Shown here in pieces: positions 25,039 through 32,940 of a stretch of 41,975 nt of DNA. The stretch is from contig CAMJIC010000001.1 in the NCBI GenBank assembly GCA_946405675.1, forward strand, positions 1 through 41,975. The letters run 5' to 3'. Position numbers and translations under genes: made by a program. Below the pieces are notes generated by a model. It made no database searches and was not told the DNA's origin. It was given only the letters and a program-made list of their open reading frames with translations. Position 1 is the stretch's first letter. Each line of letters begins with the position of its first letter. This DNA is from an uncultured Clostridia bacterium (GTDB lineage: Bacteria > Bacillota > Clostridia > Lachnospirales > Lachnospiraceae).

Positions 25039-27276
25039 TCACACATCCACTCTCTGCCGCTCTACCAGCTTCGCGAAAGCCCCCTCTTTCGCGATCAGCT
25101 CCTCATAGGTTCCCTGTTCCACGATCCTTCCGCCGTCCATCATCAGGATCCGGTCACAGTTGCGGATCGTGGAAAGCCTGTGCGCGATCACGATCCTGGT
25201 ACACTTGAGCGAATCCAGAGAATCCGAAACGATCTTCTGTGTGATATTGTCCAGCGCGCTCGTCGCTTCGTCAAACATCAGAACAGACGGGTTGCCTGCG
25301 ATCGCGCGGGCAATCATCAGCCTCTGCTTCTGCCCGCCGGAGATCCCGCCTCCGCCTTCCTGTACCAATGTATTCATGCCCATGGGCATGTGCCGCAGAT
25401 CCTCCTTCATGCCAACCATCTCCGCAACCCTCCAGGCATCTTCCTCGGTCATCGATGGGTTGGAAATGGAAATATTCGAATAAATGCTCCCCTGAAACAG
25501 ATTGCCTGACTGAAGCACAACGCCGATCCTGCGGCGAAGGGATTTCAGGTCGAGCATCTGGATGTCCCGGCCGTCATAGTAAATACCGCCCTTATCCGGC
25601 TTCTCGAATCCCAGAAGCAGACGCATCAGAGTGGATTTCCCGCAGCCAGTCCTGCCGACGATGGCGACATACTCGCCCCGCTTGATCTTCAGGGACAGGT
25701 TCTGCAGTACATAGGGCATCTTTTCCGAATAACGGAAGGAAACATGGTTGATCTCAATGCTTCCGCCCAGACGCTCCAGCACCTCTTTTTCTTCCTGCAG
25801 CTCGGGAGCTGTCTCAAACAGCGGCTTCGCCATCTCCAGCGCAGGCCGCACTCCTGCCACAGCCGCAGCTGCGCCTACCAGACCGGTGAACGCGCCGGAC
25901 ACCAGCGCGTAAGCCGTATTGAACGCCATGTAATCCGCCGCGGAAACGCCTCCCTTCAATGCCAGGTAATACATCACGACCGTTCCGCCCAGCGTGATCA
26001 TCTGGGAGATTGGCCCGTTCATCTTCACGATAAAGGGCGGATTGTAGCTCAGATGGGCGGATGGCGCATAGCTCTGAGCCCATTTCGCAAATGCCCGCTT
26101 CTCAGCTCCTGCCACCTTGATCTTCGGGATGCCGTTCAGAAGCGCGAGCACCATACCTGTTTCCTTGCTGTCATATTCCATCCTGCGCTTTGTCACATTC
26201 ATCTGAAGCAAAGCCGTCGCAAGGGACAGGCCTGCCGTCAGAAGCGACAGGATCACGGACGGAACCAGCAGAATCGGCGCAAAATGAAAAATCTGAAACA
26301 GGTATACCAGCGAGAACCCTGCGGTCAGGAAGATCGAGAAAAAGGTCGAAGAAAATGTGGAGCACACAACGGTCACCGCCGATACCCGGCTCGTCAGTTC
26401 ACCGGAGTTGAACCGGTTAAAGAACGAGATAGGCAGGGACAGGATCCGCATCATCGACGCGCTTTCCACCTGCATGTTCAGCTGGCTTTGGATGTTCTGG
26501 CCGAAGATGGTCTTGACCAGGTCAAACATCTGCCTTGACAGTTCGGAAAGCAGCAAAACCAGAACCAGGCAGATCAGGACACTGCGGTTTCCCGATGCCA
26601 GGAACTGAGAATCATAGATCTTGCGCGTGATCCTGGGGCCGATCGTCTGAATCAGTGTCACGACTCCTGTCAGGGCAATCATCCAGACAAAGTCACGGGG
26701 CCTCAGCAGCGAGATTACATACAGAAAAACTTCCTTGACCGAAATGGATTTCAGCGGAAACGGCTTGTAGAAGCACATGGCATCCACGCTCAGTTCACCC
26801 GCCGTTTTCGCGTTGACATCTTCCCTGCTCCCGTTGGAGGGATCTACGATCGAATATCCATGCAGCTTTCCAGGAATCAGCGCAACGACTGAACCATCCT
26901 TGCGCGTTCCCAGCATCGCACCGCTGGCATCCTTATACCAGTTTTCCGTCAGACGGACATTTCTGTGCAGGATCCCGGCGGGCCTGAGCAGGTAATCCAG
27001 GATCTCTTTTGAATCATCAATATTTTCCGGAAGCTTCCTCGCGTGGACACGATAATACTTTAAGATCTCTCCCACAGCTCTGGAAGCCATCTCCCGGTCA
27101 GACTGGAACAAAACCTCTATCTTCTTTTTCCCGCTGACTGCATTTGCCATTGTGGCATAGGCATCAGACAGAATATCGTCATCATTCTGTATCCGCTGCC
27201 GGATCTGTTCATCAAACCATCCCAAAGCGCTTCCGCTCCTTTTCATCTCAATCACACTGAGGAACTGAACTGTCAC
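25039..27276 (-). CDS. NHLP/NHLM-type bacteriocin export ABC transporter, permease/ATPase
   Basis: An exporter half with an N-terminal soluble region of about 190 residues, a six-helix membrane domain (from about VFLYVISLLRPRDFVWMIAL) and an ATPase domain with Walker A GRTGCGKST, signature ISGGQKQR, Walker B VLMFDEATSALD and IAHRLST. The long N-terminal region without a C39 peptidase is the mark of the second NHLM transporter (TIGR03797 type), which works with the peptidase-bearing partner encoded directly upstream; the reading frames overlap (ATGA). Substrates of such systems are ribosomal peptides with nitrile-hydratase-like or Nif11-like leaders. No such precursor is seen nearby. Confidence 0.92.
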   Translation of the reverse strand: MTVQFLSVIEMKRSGSALGWFDEQIRQRIQNDDDILSDAYATMANAVSGKKKIEVLFQSDREMASRAVGEILKYYRVHARKLPENIDDSKEILDYLLRPAGILHRNVRLTENWYKDASGAMLGTRKDGSVVALIPGKLHGYSIVDPSNGSREDVNAKTAGELSVDAMCFYKPFPLKSISVKEVFLYVISLLRPRDFVWMIALTGVVTLIQTIGPRITRKIYDSQFLASGNRSVLICLVLVLLLSELSRQMFDLVKTIFGQNIQSQLNMQVESASMMRILSLPISFFNRFNSGELTSRVSAVTVVCSTFSSTFFSIFLTAGFSLVYLFQIFHFAPILLVPSVILSLLTAGLSLATALLQMNVTKRRMEYDSKETGMVLALLNGIPKIKVAGAEKRAFAKWAQSYAPSAHLSYNPPFIVKMNGPISQMITLGGTVVMYYLALKGGVSAADYMAFNTAYALVSGAFTGLVGAAAAVAGVRPALEMAKPLFETAPELQEEKEVLERLGGSIEINHVSFRYSEKMPYVLQNLSLKIKRGEYVAIVGRTGCGKSTLMRLLLGFEKPDKGGIYYDGRDIQMLDLKSLRRRIGVVLQSGNLFQGSIYSNISISNPSMTEEDAWRVAEMVGMKEDLRHMPMGMNTLVQEGGGGISGGQKQRLMIARAIAGNPSVLMFDEATSALDNITQKIVSDSLDSLKCTRIVIAHRLSTIRNCDRILMMDGGRIVEQGTYEELIAKEGAFAKLVERQRVDV

Positions 27277-29468
27277 TCGCTGGATACCAGCTCTTTATAA
27301 AGCCCGCCCATGGCATACAGTTCCTTGTGTGTCCCGCGTTCCATCACGCGCCCATGATCCATCACAATGATCTCGTCGCAGTCACGGATCGTGGAAAGCC
27401 GGTGCGCGACTACAATACAGGTCACGCCTCTCTCATGCACGGACTCCACGACCTCCGCCTCTGTCCTTGCATCCAGCGCGCTGGTCGCCTCATCCATGAT
27501 CAGGACCGTCGGATCCTGCGCCAGCACACGCGCGATCTCCAGCCGCTGCCTCTGTCCGCCGGAAAGATCCTTCCCATTCTCATGCAGGACATAATTGTAG
27601 CCTCCGTCGCGGGTGATGATATCCGAATGAATGCTGGCATCCCGCGCGGCAAGGATCATCTCAAAGTTTTCAATGGAGCTGTCCCACATCTTAATGTTCG
27701 CCGCGATCGTATCCTCAAACAGCGTCACATCCTGATCCACCTTTGCGACAGATCCGGTAAACAGATTCCGGTCGATCTCATCGATCCGCTTCCCGTCAAA
27801 AAGGATCTCGCCGCTCCAAGGCTTGTAAAGTCCTGTCAGAAGCTTCGCGAGCGTCGACTTTCCGCAGCCGGACGCTCCGACAAACGCGACTTTTTGTCCC
27901 GGCTCAATGGTCATATTGAAGTTTTCGATCAGCGGCTTCGCCAGGGGAGAATACCCGAAGGTCACATTTTTCATCTCCACCCTTCCCCGCAGCTTGGAAT
28001 AACTGATCTCATGATTCAAGGCCAGTGAATCAGGGGAAACGTCTGTGGGATATTCGAGGACATCCTCGATCCGTTCCATGTCTGTACGCATCTCCCGGAT
28101 CAGATCCCTGGCGGAAGTCAGCTGAACCACCGGTGCGGAGAAGCTGGTCAGAAGCGTCTGGAACCCGAACAGCATACCGATGGAAAAATGCCCCGACATC
28201 GTGAAGAGCAGCCCCAGCGCCAGGATCACGTCATTGGTCAGCTGCGTGACAAAGGACAGGATCAGCCCATAATACTGCGTAATATGCTGTCCCGTCATGT
28301 CCTGCCGGTTTACGGAGGCCTGGTAGCCGGCCCAGCGGCTGAAGAACTCATCCTCCACACCGCTTGCCTTGATGGTTTCTATCATCTCAATGCCGGACAC
28401 CGTGGCCGACTGCAGCTTTGCGGCATCGCGCATCCGGACCCTGGAAATGTTGATCTTCTTGTTGGAGATATACTTCTGCAGCGCACTGTTGATCACCAGC
28501 GAAGAGATCCCGATCAACGACAGGAGCACGTTATAACGGAGCATAACAAACAAATAGAAGATCATCATGCCCGTGTTCAGGATCAGCGGAGTGAACGTAT
28601 TGATCATCGTCGACGCGATCGTCGCATTGGTCTGCTTCCGCATCGCGATATCGCCTGTCATTCTCTGGGAAAAGAACTCGATGGGCAGACGCAGGACGTG
28701 CCACATATACTCGCTGTTTGAGGTGACTGCCAGTTTTCCTTCCATCTTCAGGCTGAATATGCGTTCAACCACAGCCGTGACCATCGAGATCACCGAAACA
28801 GCCGTGACTATGATCAGAAACGGCGTCACCCATTCCGGGCTTTTTCCGGAAAGCAGCCGGTCCAGGAAGACCCGCTGGAATGCCGGATTCACCATGCCTA
28901 CCATGGCTGTGATCGCAGACAGGGCAACAGCGAACGCAAAAGAGGGGCCGAGCCCCTTCATCTTCTTCTTCACGAAGCCCATGATGCTCTTCGGCTCCCC
29001 TTCCGGGACAAATTGATCTCCCGGAGAAAGCTCGATGATGATCCCGGAGAAGCTGCTTTCAAACTCCTCCATGGATACTTCCACAACGCCCCTGGCAGGG
29101 TCATTGAGCACGGCCCTCCCCTTCCGGAAGCCATCCAGCACCACAAAATGATTATTATTCCAGAACAGAATACACGGGAAGATTCCCTCTTCCTTCAGGT
29201 AAGAGGCTTCCACCTTGTATCCGTCTGCATGCATCCCATAGTTAATCGCCGCCAGGCGCACGTGGTTCGCATTGGACCCGTCCCTGGAGACTCCGCAGTC
29301 CTTCCTGACCTGTTCCAGGGGAACCCATTTCCCATAATAGGCAAGGATCATGTCCAGACACGCTGCCCCGCATTCCAGGGCTTCCAGCTGCATGATCACC
29401 GGAACCTTTGCCACTTTTTTCCCTGTCACAGGTTCTGCCGCGGCTTTTGTCTTATTCCAAATACTCAT
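27273..29468 (-). CDS. NHLP/NHLM-type bacteriocin export ABC transporter with C39 peptidase
   Basis: Residues about 20-150 are a C39 leader peptidase with catalytic Cys33 (QLEALECGAACL), His107 (NNNHFVVLDG) and Asp123 (VLNDPARG), all present. A six-helix membrane domain follows, then the ATPase with Walker A GASGCGKST, signature LSGGQRQR, Walker B VLIMDEATSALD and VAHRLST. It should cut leaders after a double-glycine-like site during export. It matches the first NHLM transporter (TIGR03796 type) at 731 aa. The upstream gene encodes the HlyD-anchor protein 68 bp away; a small GATTGAC stem lies between them (29517-29534). Confidence 0.93.
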   Translation of the reverse strand: MSIWNKTKAAAEPVTGKKVAKVPVIMQLEALECGAACLDMILAYYGKWVPLEQVRKDCGVSRDGSNANHVRLAAINYGMHADGYKVEASYLKEEGIFPCILFWNNNHFVVLDGFRKGRAVLNDPARGVVEVSMEEFESSFSGIIIELSPGDQFVPEGEPKSIMGFVKKKMKGLGPSFAFAVALSAITAMVGMVNPAFQRVFLDRLLSGKSPEWVTPFLIIVTAVSVISMVTAVVERIFSLKMEGKLAVTSNSEYMWHVLRLPIEFFSQRMTGDIAMRKQTNATIASTMINTFTPLILNTGMMIFYLFVMLRYNVLLSLIGISSLVINSALQKYISNKKINISRVRMRDAAKLQSATVSGIEMIETIKASGVEDEFFSRWAGYQASVNRQDMTGQHITQYYGLILSFVTQLTNDVILALGLLFTMSGHFSIGMLFGFQTLLTSFSAPVVQLTSARDLIREMRTDMERIEDVLEYPTDVSPDSLALNHEISYSKLRGRVEMKNVTFGYSPLAKPLIENFNMTIEPGQKVAFVGASGCGKSTLAKLLTGLYKPWSGEILFDGKRIDEIDRNLFTGSVAKVDQDVTLFEDTIAANIKMWDSSIENFEMILAARDASIHSDIITRDGGYNYVLHENGKDLSGGQRQRLEIARVLAQDPTVLIMDEATSALDARTEAEVVESVHERGVTCIVVAHRLSTIRDCDEIIVMDHGRVMERGTHKELYAMGGLYKELVSSE

Positions 29469-29536
29469 CTGCCAAGTTTCCCATTCGGCTCCAGCCTTCT
29501 GATACTGCTGTCGTGTGATTGACGGCTGTCAATCGA

Positions 29537-30751
29537 TCAGCTTCCCCCGCCAGCATCCGTCAGAAACGAAGCAGGCGCAACATATTCTGTCTTCACCTCT
29601 CCGTTTTGATCTGTCGTCTTCATCTCGACCCTTGCCGCATATCCCCAGATAATCCCTGCAGCAAGCAGAACCAGCATCGCAGCCACCAGCAGCCACATGC
29701 CCGGTGTCGTGACACGGATATAATCATCCACCTGTTCCGGAGACGAGATCCGTAAAGGCTTTTTCCCTTTGGAATCATCCTTCTTTGAGGGCGCATCCTT
29801 ACGATCCTTCCCGTCCTGAGCGGAATCGGCAGGCCACGCATCATCCGTTCCATTCGGCTGAGCCGGAGCTGAGCCGGGTGCCCCCTGCGGCTGAACCGGA
29901 GCTGAGCCGGGTGCCCCCTGCGGTTGAACCGGACGAGTGCCTGCGGTTCCCTGCGGCTGAGCATACTGTGCGCCGGATGCCTCCCTTGGTTGAACCTGCT
30001 GTCCTCTCAGACTGCCCTGTGCCTGACCTGCCTCATAATTCGGCTGGCCGTAATACAGATTCGGCTGGCCGGAGTACATTCTCGATGCTCCCTGAGACTG
30101 ACCGGTGTACGGATTCTGCGCGGTCTGTCCCTGTCCGGGAGCTGCACCTGCCGCACCTTGACGCTGGCCTGAATATACGCCGGATCCTCCCTGACCCTGG
30201 CCGACATATGCCCCCTGGCCCTGACGAAGCCAGGTTCCCGCTGCTCCCTGGCCCGGCCCGGCATACGCACCCTGATCCTGACGAAGCCAGGTTCCCGCTG
30301 CTCCCTGGCCCGGCCCGGCATACGCGCCCTGATTCTGGCGAAGATAGGTTCCCGATCCGCCTTGCCCCTGACGGGAATAGGCTCCTGCCCCGTCCTGTGT
30401 CTGACTTGCATACTGATTCCAGGTGCCCTGCCCCTGTCCGGCATACGCTCTCGCTGCACCCTGTGCCTGGCCCGCATACGTACGTGCTGCACCCTGTGTC
30501 CCACTGTTGTACACGCCAGACGCACCCTGTACCTGCTGAGAATAAATACCTGCCTCACCCTGTGTCTGGCGGGCATACTGGCGGGCATACTGACGCCCAT
30601 CGCCCTGCACCTGGCGAGAATATCCTGCTGCAGCCCCGGGATTCTGGCGGCCATACTGATTCCGGCTGTCCGGCGCCTGTCCGGCATAAGCATCCGGCAT
30701 CCCCTGAGCCTGAGGCCTTGATTCCCCTTTCACTTCGGTTCCCTGTTCCAT
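29537..30751 (-). CDS. Q/G/Y/A-rich protein ending in the membrane anchor of a NHLP HlyD-type adaptor
   Basis: ATG 30751 is chosen (GGGGAG six bases before); ATG 30802 is an alternative. Residues 1 to about 310 are low complexity, built from units such as GAYAGPGQGAAGTWLRQ (19 residues, 57 bp, about 30213-30330) and VQPQGAPGSAP. A charged stretch (KDRKDAPSKKDDSKGKK) leads to ISSPEQVDDYIRVTTPGMW, a membrane helix (LLVAAMLVLLAAGIIWGYAA) and only about 30 residues beyond. The SPEQ/D...TTPGMW plus helix matches the start of the HlyD-like adaptors of NHLP systems, but the whole outer part (coiled coil and barrel) is missing; no remains are found in the 68 bp before the next gene. The role is unknown: possibly a cytoplasmic scaffold or substrate collector for the exporter. 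Confidence 0.8.
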   Translation of the reverse strand: MEQGTEVKGESRPQAQGMPDAYAGQAPDSRNQYGRQNPGAAAGYSRQVQGDGRQYARQYARQTQGEAGIYSQQVQGASGVYNSGTQGAARTYAGQAQGAARAYAGQGQGTWNQYASQTQDGAGAYSRQGQGGSGTYLRQNQGAYAGPGQGAAGTWLRQDQGAYAGPGQGAAGTWLRQGQGAYVGQGQGGSGVYSGQRQGAAGAAPGQGQTAQNPYTGQSQGASRMYSGQPNLYYGQPNYEAGQAQGSLRGQQVQPREASGAQYAQPQGTAGTRPVQPQGAPGSAPVQPQGAPGSAPAQPNGTDDAWPADSAQDGKDRKDAPSKKDDSKGKKPLRISSPEQVDDYIRVTTPGMWLLVAAMLVLLAAGIIWGYAARVEMKTTDQNGEVKTEYVAPASFLTDAGGGS

Positions 30752-30795
30752 ATTGATCTCCCCTGTCACACCGGATCCGGAAAGAGAATGGATCC

Positions 30796-30845
30796 CTTTC
30801 ATACACCCTCAGCAGCAAGTACTTCGGGCTGTCCTGAACAGTTAC
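30796..30845 (+). repeat. partial copy of the 133-bp repeat (right half)
   Basis: About 50 bp match the right half of copy 1, ending CTGTCCTGAACAGTTAC. Read on the minus strand it ends GAGGGTGTATGAAAG, so it brings a GAGGG site and an ATG (30802) in frame with the Q/G/Y-rich protein. Confidence 0.75.
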
Positions 30846-30857
30846 ATAATTTCTTCA

Positions 30858-30886
30858 ATCATATCAATTCCTGATGCCAAATGCAA
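30858..30886 (-). promoter_or_regulatory. sigma-A promoter of the NHLP exporter operon
   Basis: On the minus strand TTGCAT (30881-30886) and TATGAT (30858-30863) are 17 bp apart, with TG one base before the -10 (extended -10). Transcription would start near 30851, run through the partial repeat and into the Q/G/Y-rich gene and the two transporter genes. Confidence 0.6.
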
Positions 30887-30902
30887 TCCTGCCCGAAATG
30901 CA

Positions 30903-30935
30903 AAACAGTTCAGAACCATCGGTTCTGAACTGTTT
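30903..30935 (-). terminator. terminator of the beta-helix gene, A-palindrome related
   Basis: A perfect 15-bp stem (AAACAGTTCAGAACC with its complement, three-base loop) is followed on the minus strand by TGCATTT after a TTTT step. It uses the core of the A palindrome (CAGTTCAGAAC differs slightly in phase). It stands about 50 bp after the beta-helix stop and before the exporter promoter. Confidence 0.6.
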
Positions 30936-30939
30936 CAGG

Positions 30940-30998
30940 ATCACTTTGAAAATCACTTTGAAAATCACTTTGAAGATCACTTTGAAGATCACTTTGAG
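30940..30998 (-). repeat. 12-bp tandem repeat at the stop codon of the beta-helix gene, five copies
   Basis: Five units of ATCACTTTGAAA or ATCACTTTGAAG on the plus strand. On the minus strand the first unit contains the stop codon, and since 12 is a multiple of three, each further unit repeats an in-frame TGA (AAG TGA TCT TCA). Adding or losing units never changes the protein end. Confidence 0.85.
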
Positions 30999-32527
30999 AT
31001 CTTGTTTCCCGAATCCGTCTTCAGCTGACTTTTGGATGCTTTGATTCCTGATCCGCCGCATCCTTTGACCGTATTCTTCCGGAGGGTTACATTCTTACCG
31101 CCGGTTACGCGAATCCCGTCAGATCCTGTATTCTCGATCCGGTTTCTTTCTATTTTGACGCCCTGGGTCTTCTCATTAATCAGAATCCCTACCGCCTTCT
31201 TGCCAGGACCACTCTTCTGGTTCTGGACCTTATTTCCAACGATCTTATCGTTCTCACTGAACTCCGTCCGGATCCCGCTTCCGAAGCTCACCTTCCCTTT
31301 GCTCTGGAGACTGCACGTCACGGTATTTCCGCTGACAGTAACGCCCTTGGTTCCTCTCAGCCAGATCCCGCCGCCGGCCACATTCATTGTCACCTTATTC
31401 CCGCTGACAGTAACGCCGCTTACGCGCCAGTCCCCCGCAGGCATAGTACCGGTCTTCCTCTTGAGCTTCTCTCCAAACACATAGATCCCATAATTGAGAT
31501 TATTATAATTGCTCCCATTCGCTCCTGCATCGATGGACAAAACATTGTCATAAATCCGGCAGTTCAGATTCATCGGAGCCGGTCTGGTATTGGATGTCAG
31601 CCTGGATTCATAGAAGTTCGCATGGCTACGGTCGCTGGCTGCGCACATAATCCCCGAACCGCATGCGGTAATCGTATTATGATACACGGAAGAATCCGTA
31701 TAGTTCAGCATACTGACCGCATAACCGGTAATATTACGGAAGGTATTGTCATGAATCCGGAATCCGCTGAAATAGCTGTTCGCAATTGCCGTATGAGAAC
31801 CCACGCCCCGCTTCAGCGTATCAAATGTACATCCGCTGATCTCCACGTTTTTGCAGGGAGTCTCATCCGTCACGGAATGATAACCGCTGAAATGCTTGCC
31901 GGCCGTACCGGAAAGAACCTCAAACTGGATCGCCTCGCCATTGTATGCATCTCCGAAATTCCCGGAATAGCCCGTAAAGGTACAGTTGATGATCCTGATA
32001 TTCTGGCAGCCGCCAAATTCCAGATGATGCGCCGTGTTGACATTCTGGAACGTTACGCCATCAAAGGACAGGTTCTGTGCATGCCCCATCTGCATGATGC
32101 TGGTTGAGAAGCCATTGTTGTCCCATGTACCGCCGATAAAGCTGATATCGGAAAAATCCGGCGAATAACCGCTCCTGCCGGCCCCGCCATTATATTCGTC
32201 CCAGTCAGCTTCTTTTGCCCCAAGACGAAGCATGGAATGAGCGCCATCCTGATTCGTAAGTGTAACACCCTGCATGGAAACCGTAGTATTCCCCCATACC
32301 CTCAGCTGGTCAACAACATAGTTCCCCGGCGGAATCACGATCGTCGTCATCCCCGGCCAGGACCTGGACTCCTTCGACACCTTATTAAATGCCTTGGAGA
32401 TATTCTCCCCCGGGCTGACCTGCAGCGTTACGGTCTGTGCTCCTGCCGCAAACGTCATGAGTACCGCAGCCAGGGCTGCCAGGAGAAGCCCCAACAGGAT
32501 ATTCCTGGTTTTCCTCATTTCAATCAT
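30989..32527 (-). CDS. secreted right-handed parallel beta-helix protein
   Basis: ATG 32527 is chosen, with AAAGGAG eight bases upstream. A signal peptide is clear: basic MRKTRN, hydrophobic ILLGLLLAALAAVLMTF, then AGA-QT as the likely cut. The rest consists of PbH1-type beta-helix turns with regular I/V-x-N/G patterns (for example NISISGCTF-like KNVEISGCTFDTL, VTVSGNKVTM, VTVSGNTVTC, KNVTLRKNTVKGC). Such folds occur in pectate lyases, polysaccharide epimerases (NosD/AlgG type) and adhesins. The 512 aa carry no wall anchor motif that I can see. It lies between yfhO and the exporter operon and ends with its own terminator. Substrate is unknown; a polysaccharide is likely. Confidence 0.87.
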   Translation of the reverse strand: MIEMRKTRNILLGLLLAALAAVLMTFAAGAQTVTLQVSPGENISKAFNKVSKESRSWPGMTTIVIPPGNYVVDQLRVWGNTTVSMQGVTLTNQDGAHSMLRLGAKEADWDEYNGGAGRSGYSPDFSDISFIGGTWDNNGFSTSIMQMGHAQNLSFDGVTFQNVNTAHHLEFGGCQNIRIINCTFTGYSGNFGDAYNGEAIQFEVLSGTAGKHFSGYHSVTDETPCKNVEISGCTFDTLKRGVGSHTAIANSYFSGFRIHDNTFRNITGYAVSMLNYTDSSVYHNTITACGSGIMCAASDRSHANFYESRLTSNTRPAPMNLNCRIYDNVLSIDAGANGSNYNNLNYGIYVFGEKLKRKTGTMPAGDWRVSGVTVSGNKVTMNVAGGGIWLRGTKGVTVSGNTVTCSLQSKGKVSFGSGIRTEFSENDKIVGNKVQNQKSGPGKKAVGILINEKTQGVKIERNRIENTGSDGIRVTGGKNVTLRKNTVKGCGGSGIKASKSQLKTDSGNKISK

Positions 32528-32652
32528 TACAATCACTCCTTTCCTGCCTTCCCAAGTAGTTCCATCCATTTCAGGAAATCCTCCATATGGGCTGATTCAG
32601 TTTCCATCCAATAAGGAAAGATCACCTGAAAAGTCCGAATTGTTACCGTGAC

Positions 32653-32661
32653 AGTATATCA
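32653..32661 (-). promoter_or_regulatory. extended -10 promoter of the beta-helix gene
   Basis: On the minus strand TGATATACT fits TGnTATAAT with one mismatch; no good -35 is present. A start near 32646 would give a leader of about 120 nt. Confidence 0.4.
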
Positions 32662-32722
32662 CAAGCTCCCGCCAAACGTCTCTATGCAAAATGTTAATAG
32701 CATTGCAGAATATTCTCAGATC

Positions 32723-32789
32723 GTTACAAGTCATGCCCCTGCCTGCAGGCCGGGGTGCGGCCTGCTATCCTTCGGGCCGTCCTGAACCA
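32723..32789. repeat. B block and right-end fragment of the 133-bp repeat
   Basis: GTTACAAGTCATGCCCC at 32723 is a B block. CTTCGGGCCGTCCTGAACCA (32770-32789) matches the right end of the 133-bp repeat. The gap 32528-32940 between the divergent beta-helix gene and yfhO also contains the palindrome GAATATTC; I see no other gene in it. Confidence 0.55.
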
Positions 32790-32940
32790 GCTGCAGCAGC
32801 TGCTCCCTTTCCACGAACAGCAAAATATGATAACATCCCTGTAATTGATCGTTTATTCATCTCATGCAGAATCGTCAAGAATATCAGGACAGGCAACAAT
32901 AAAACTGCCCCGCTATCATCACTGATTTGGAGACTTTACC

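Noticed and set aside
29517..29534. GATTGAC hairpin between the HlyD-anchor gene and the C39 transporter gene as a terminator
   Set aside because: The stem is only seven pairs, has no T-run, and the genes are clearly one operon.
32684..32785. 33-codon Cys-containing frame (MQNVNSIAEY...) upstream of yfhO as a possible exported precursor peptide
   Set aside because: It has no ribosome binding site and its second half is made of the B block and repeat fragment.
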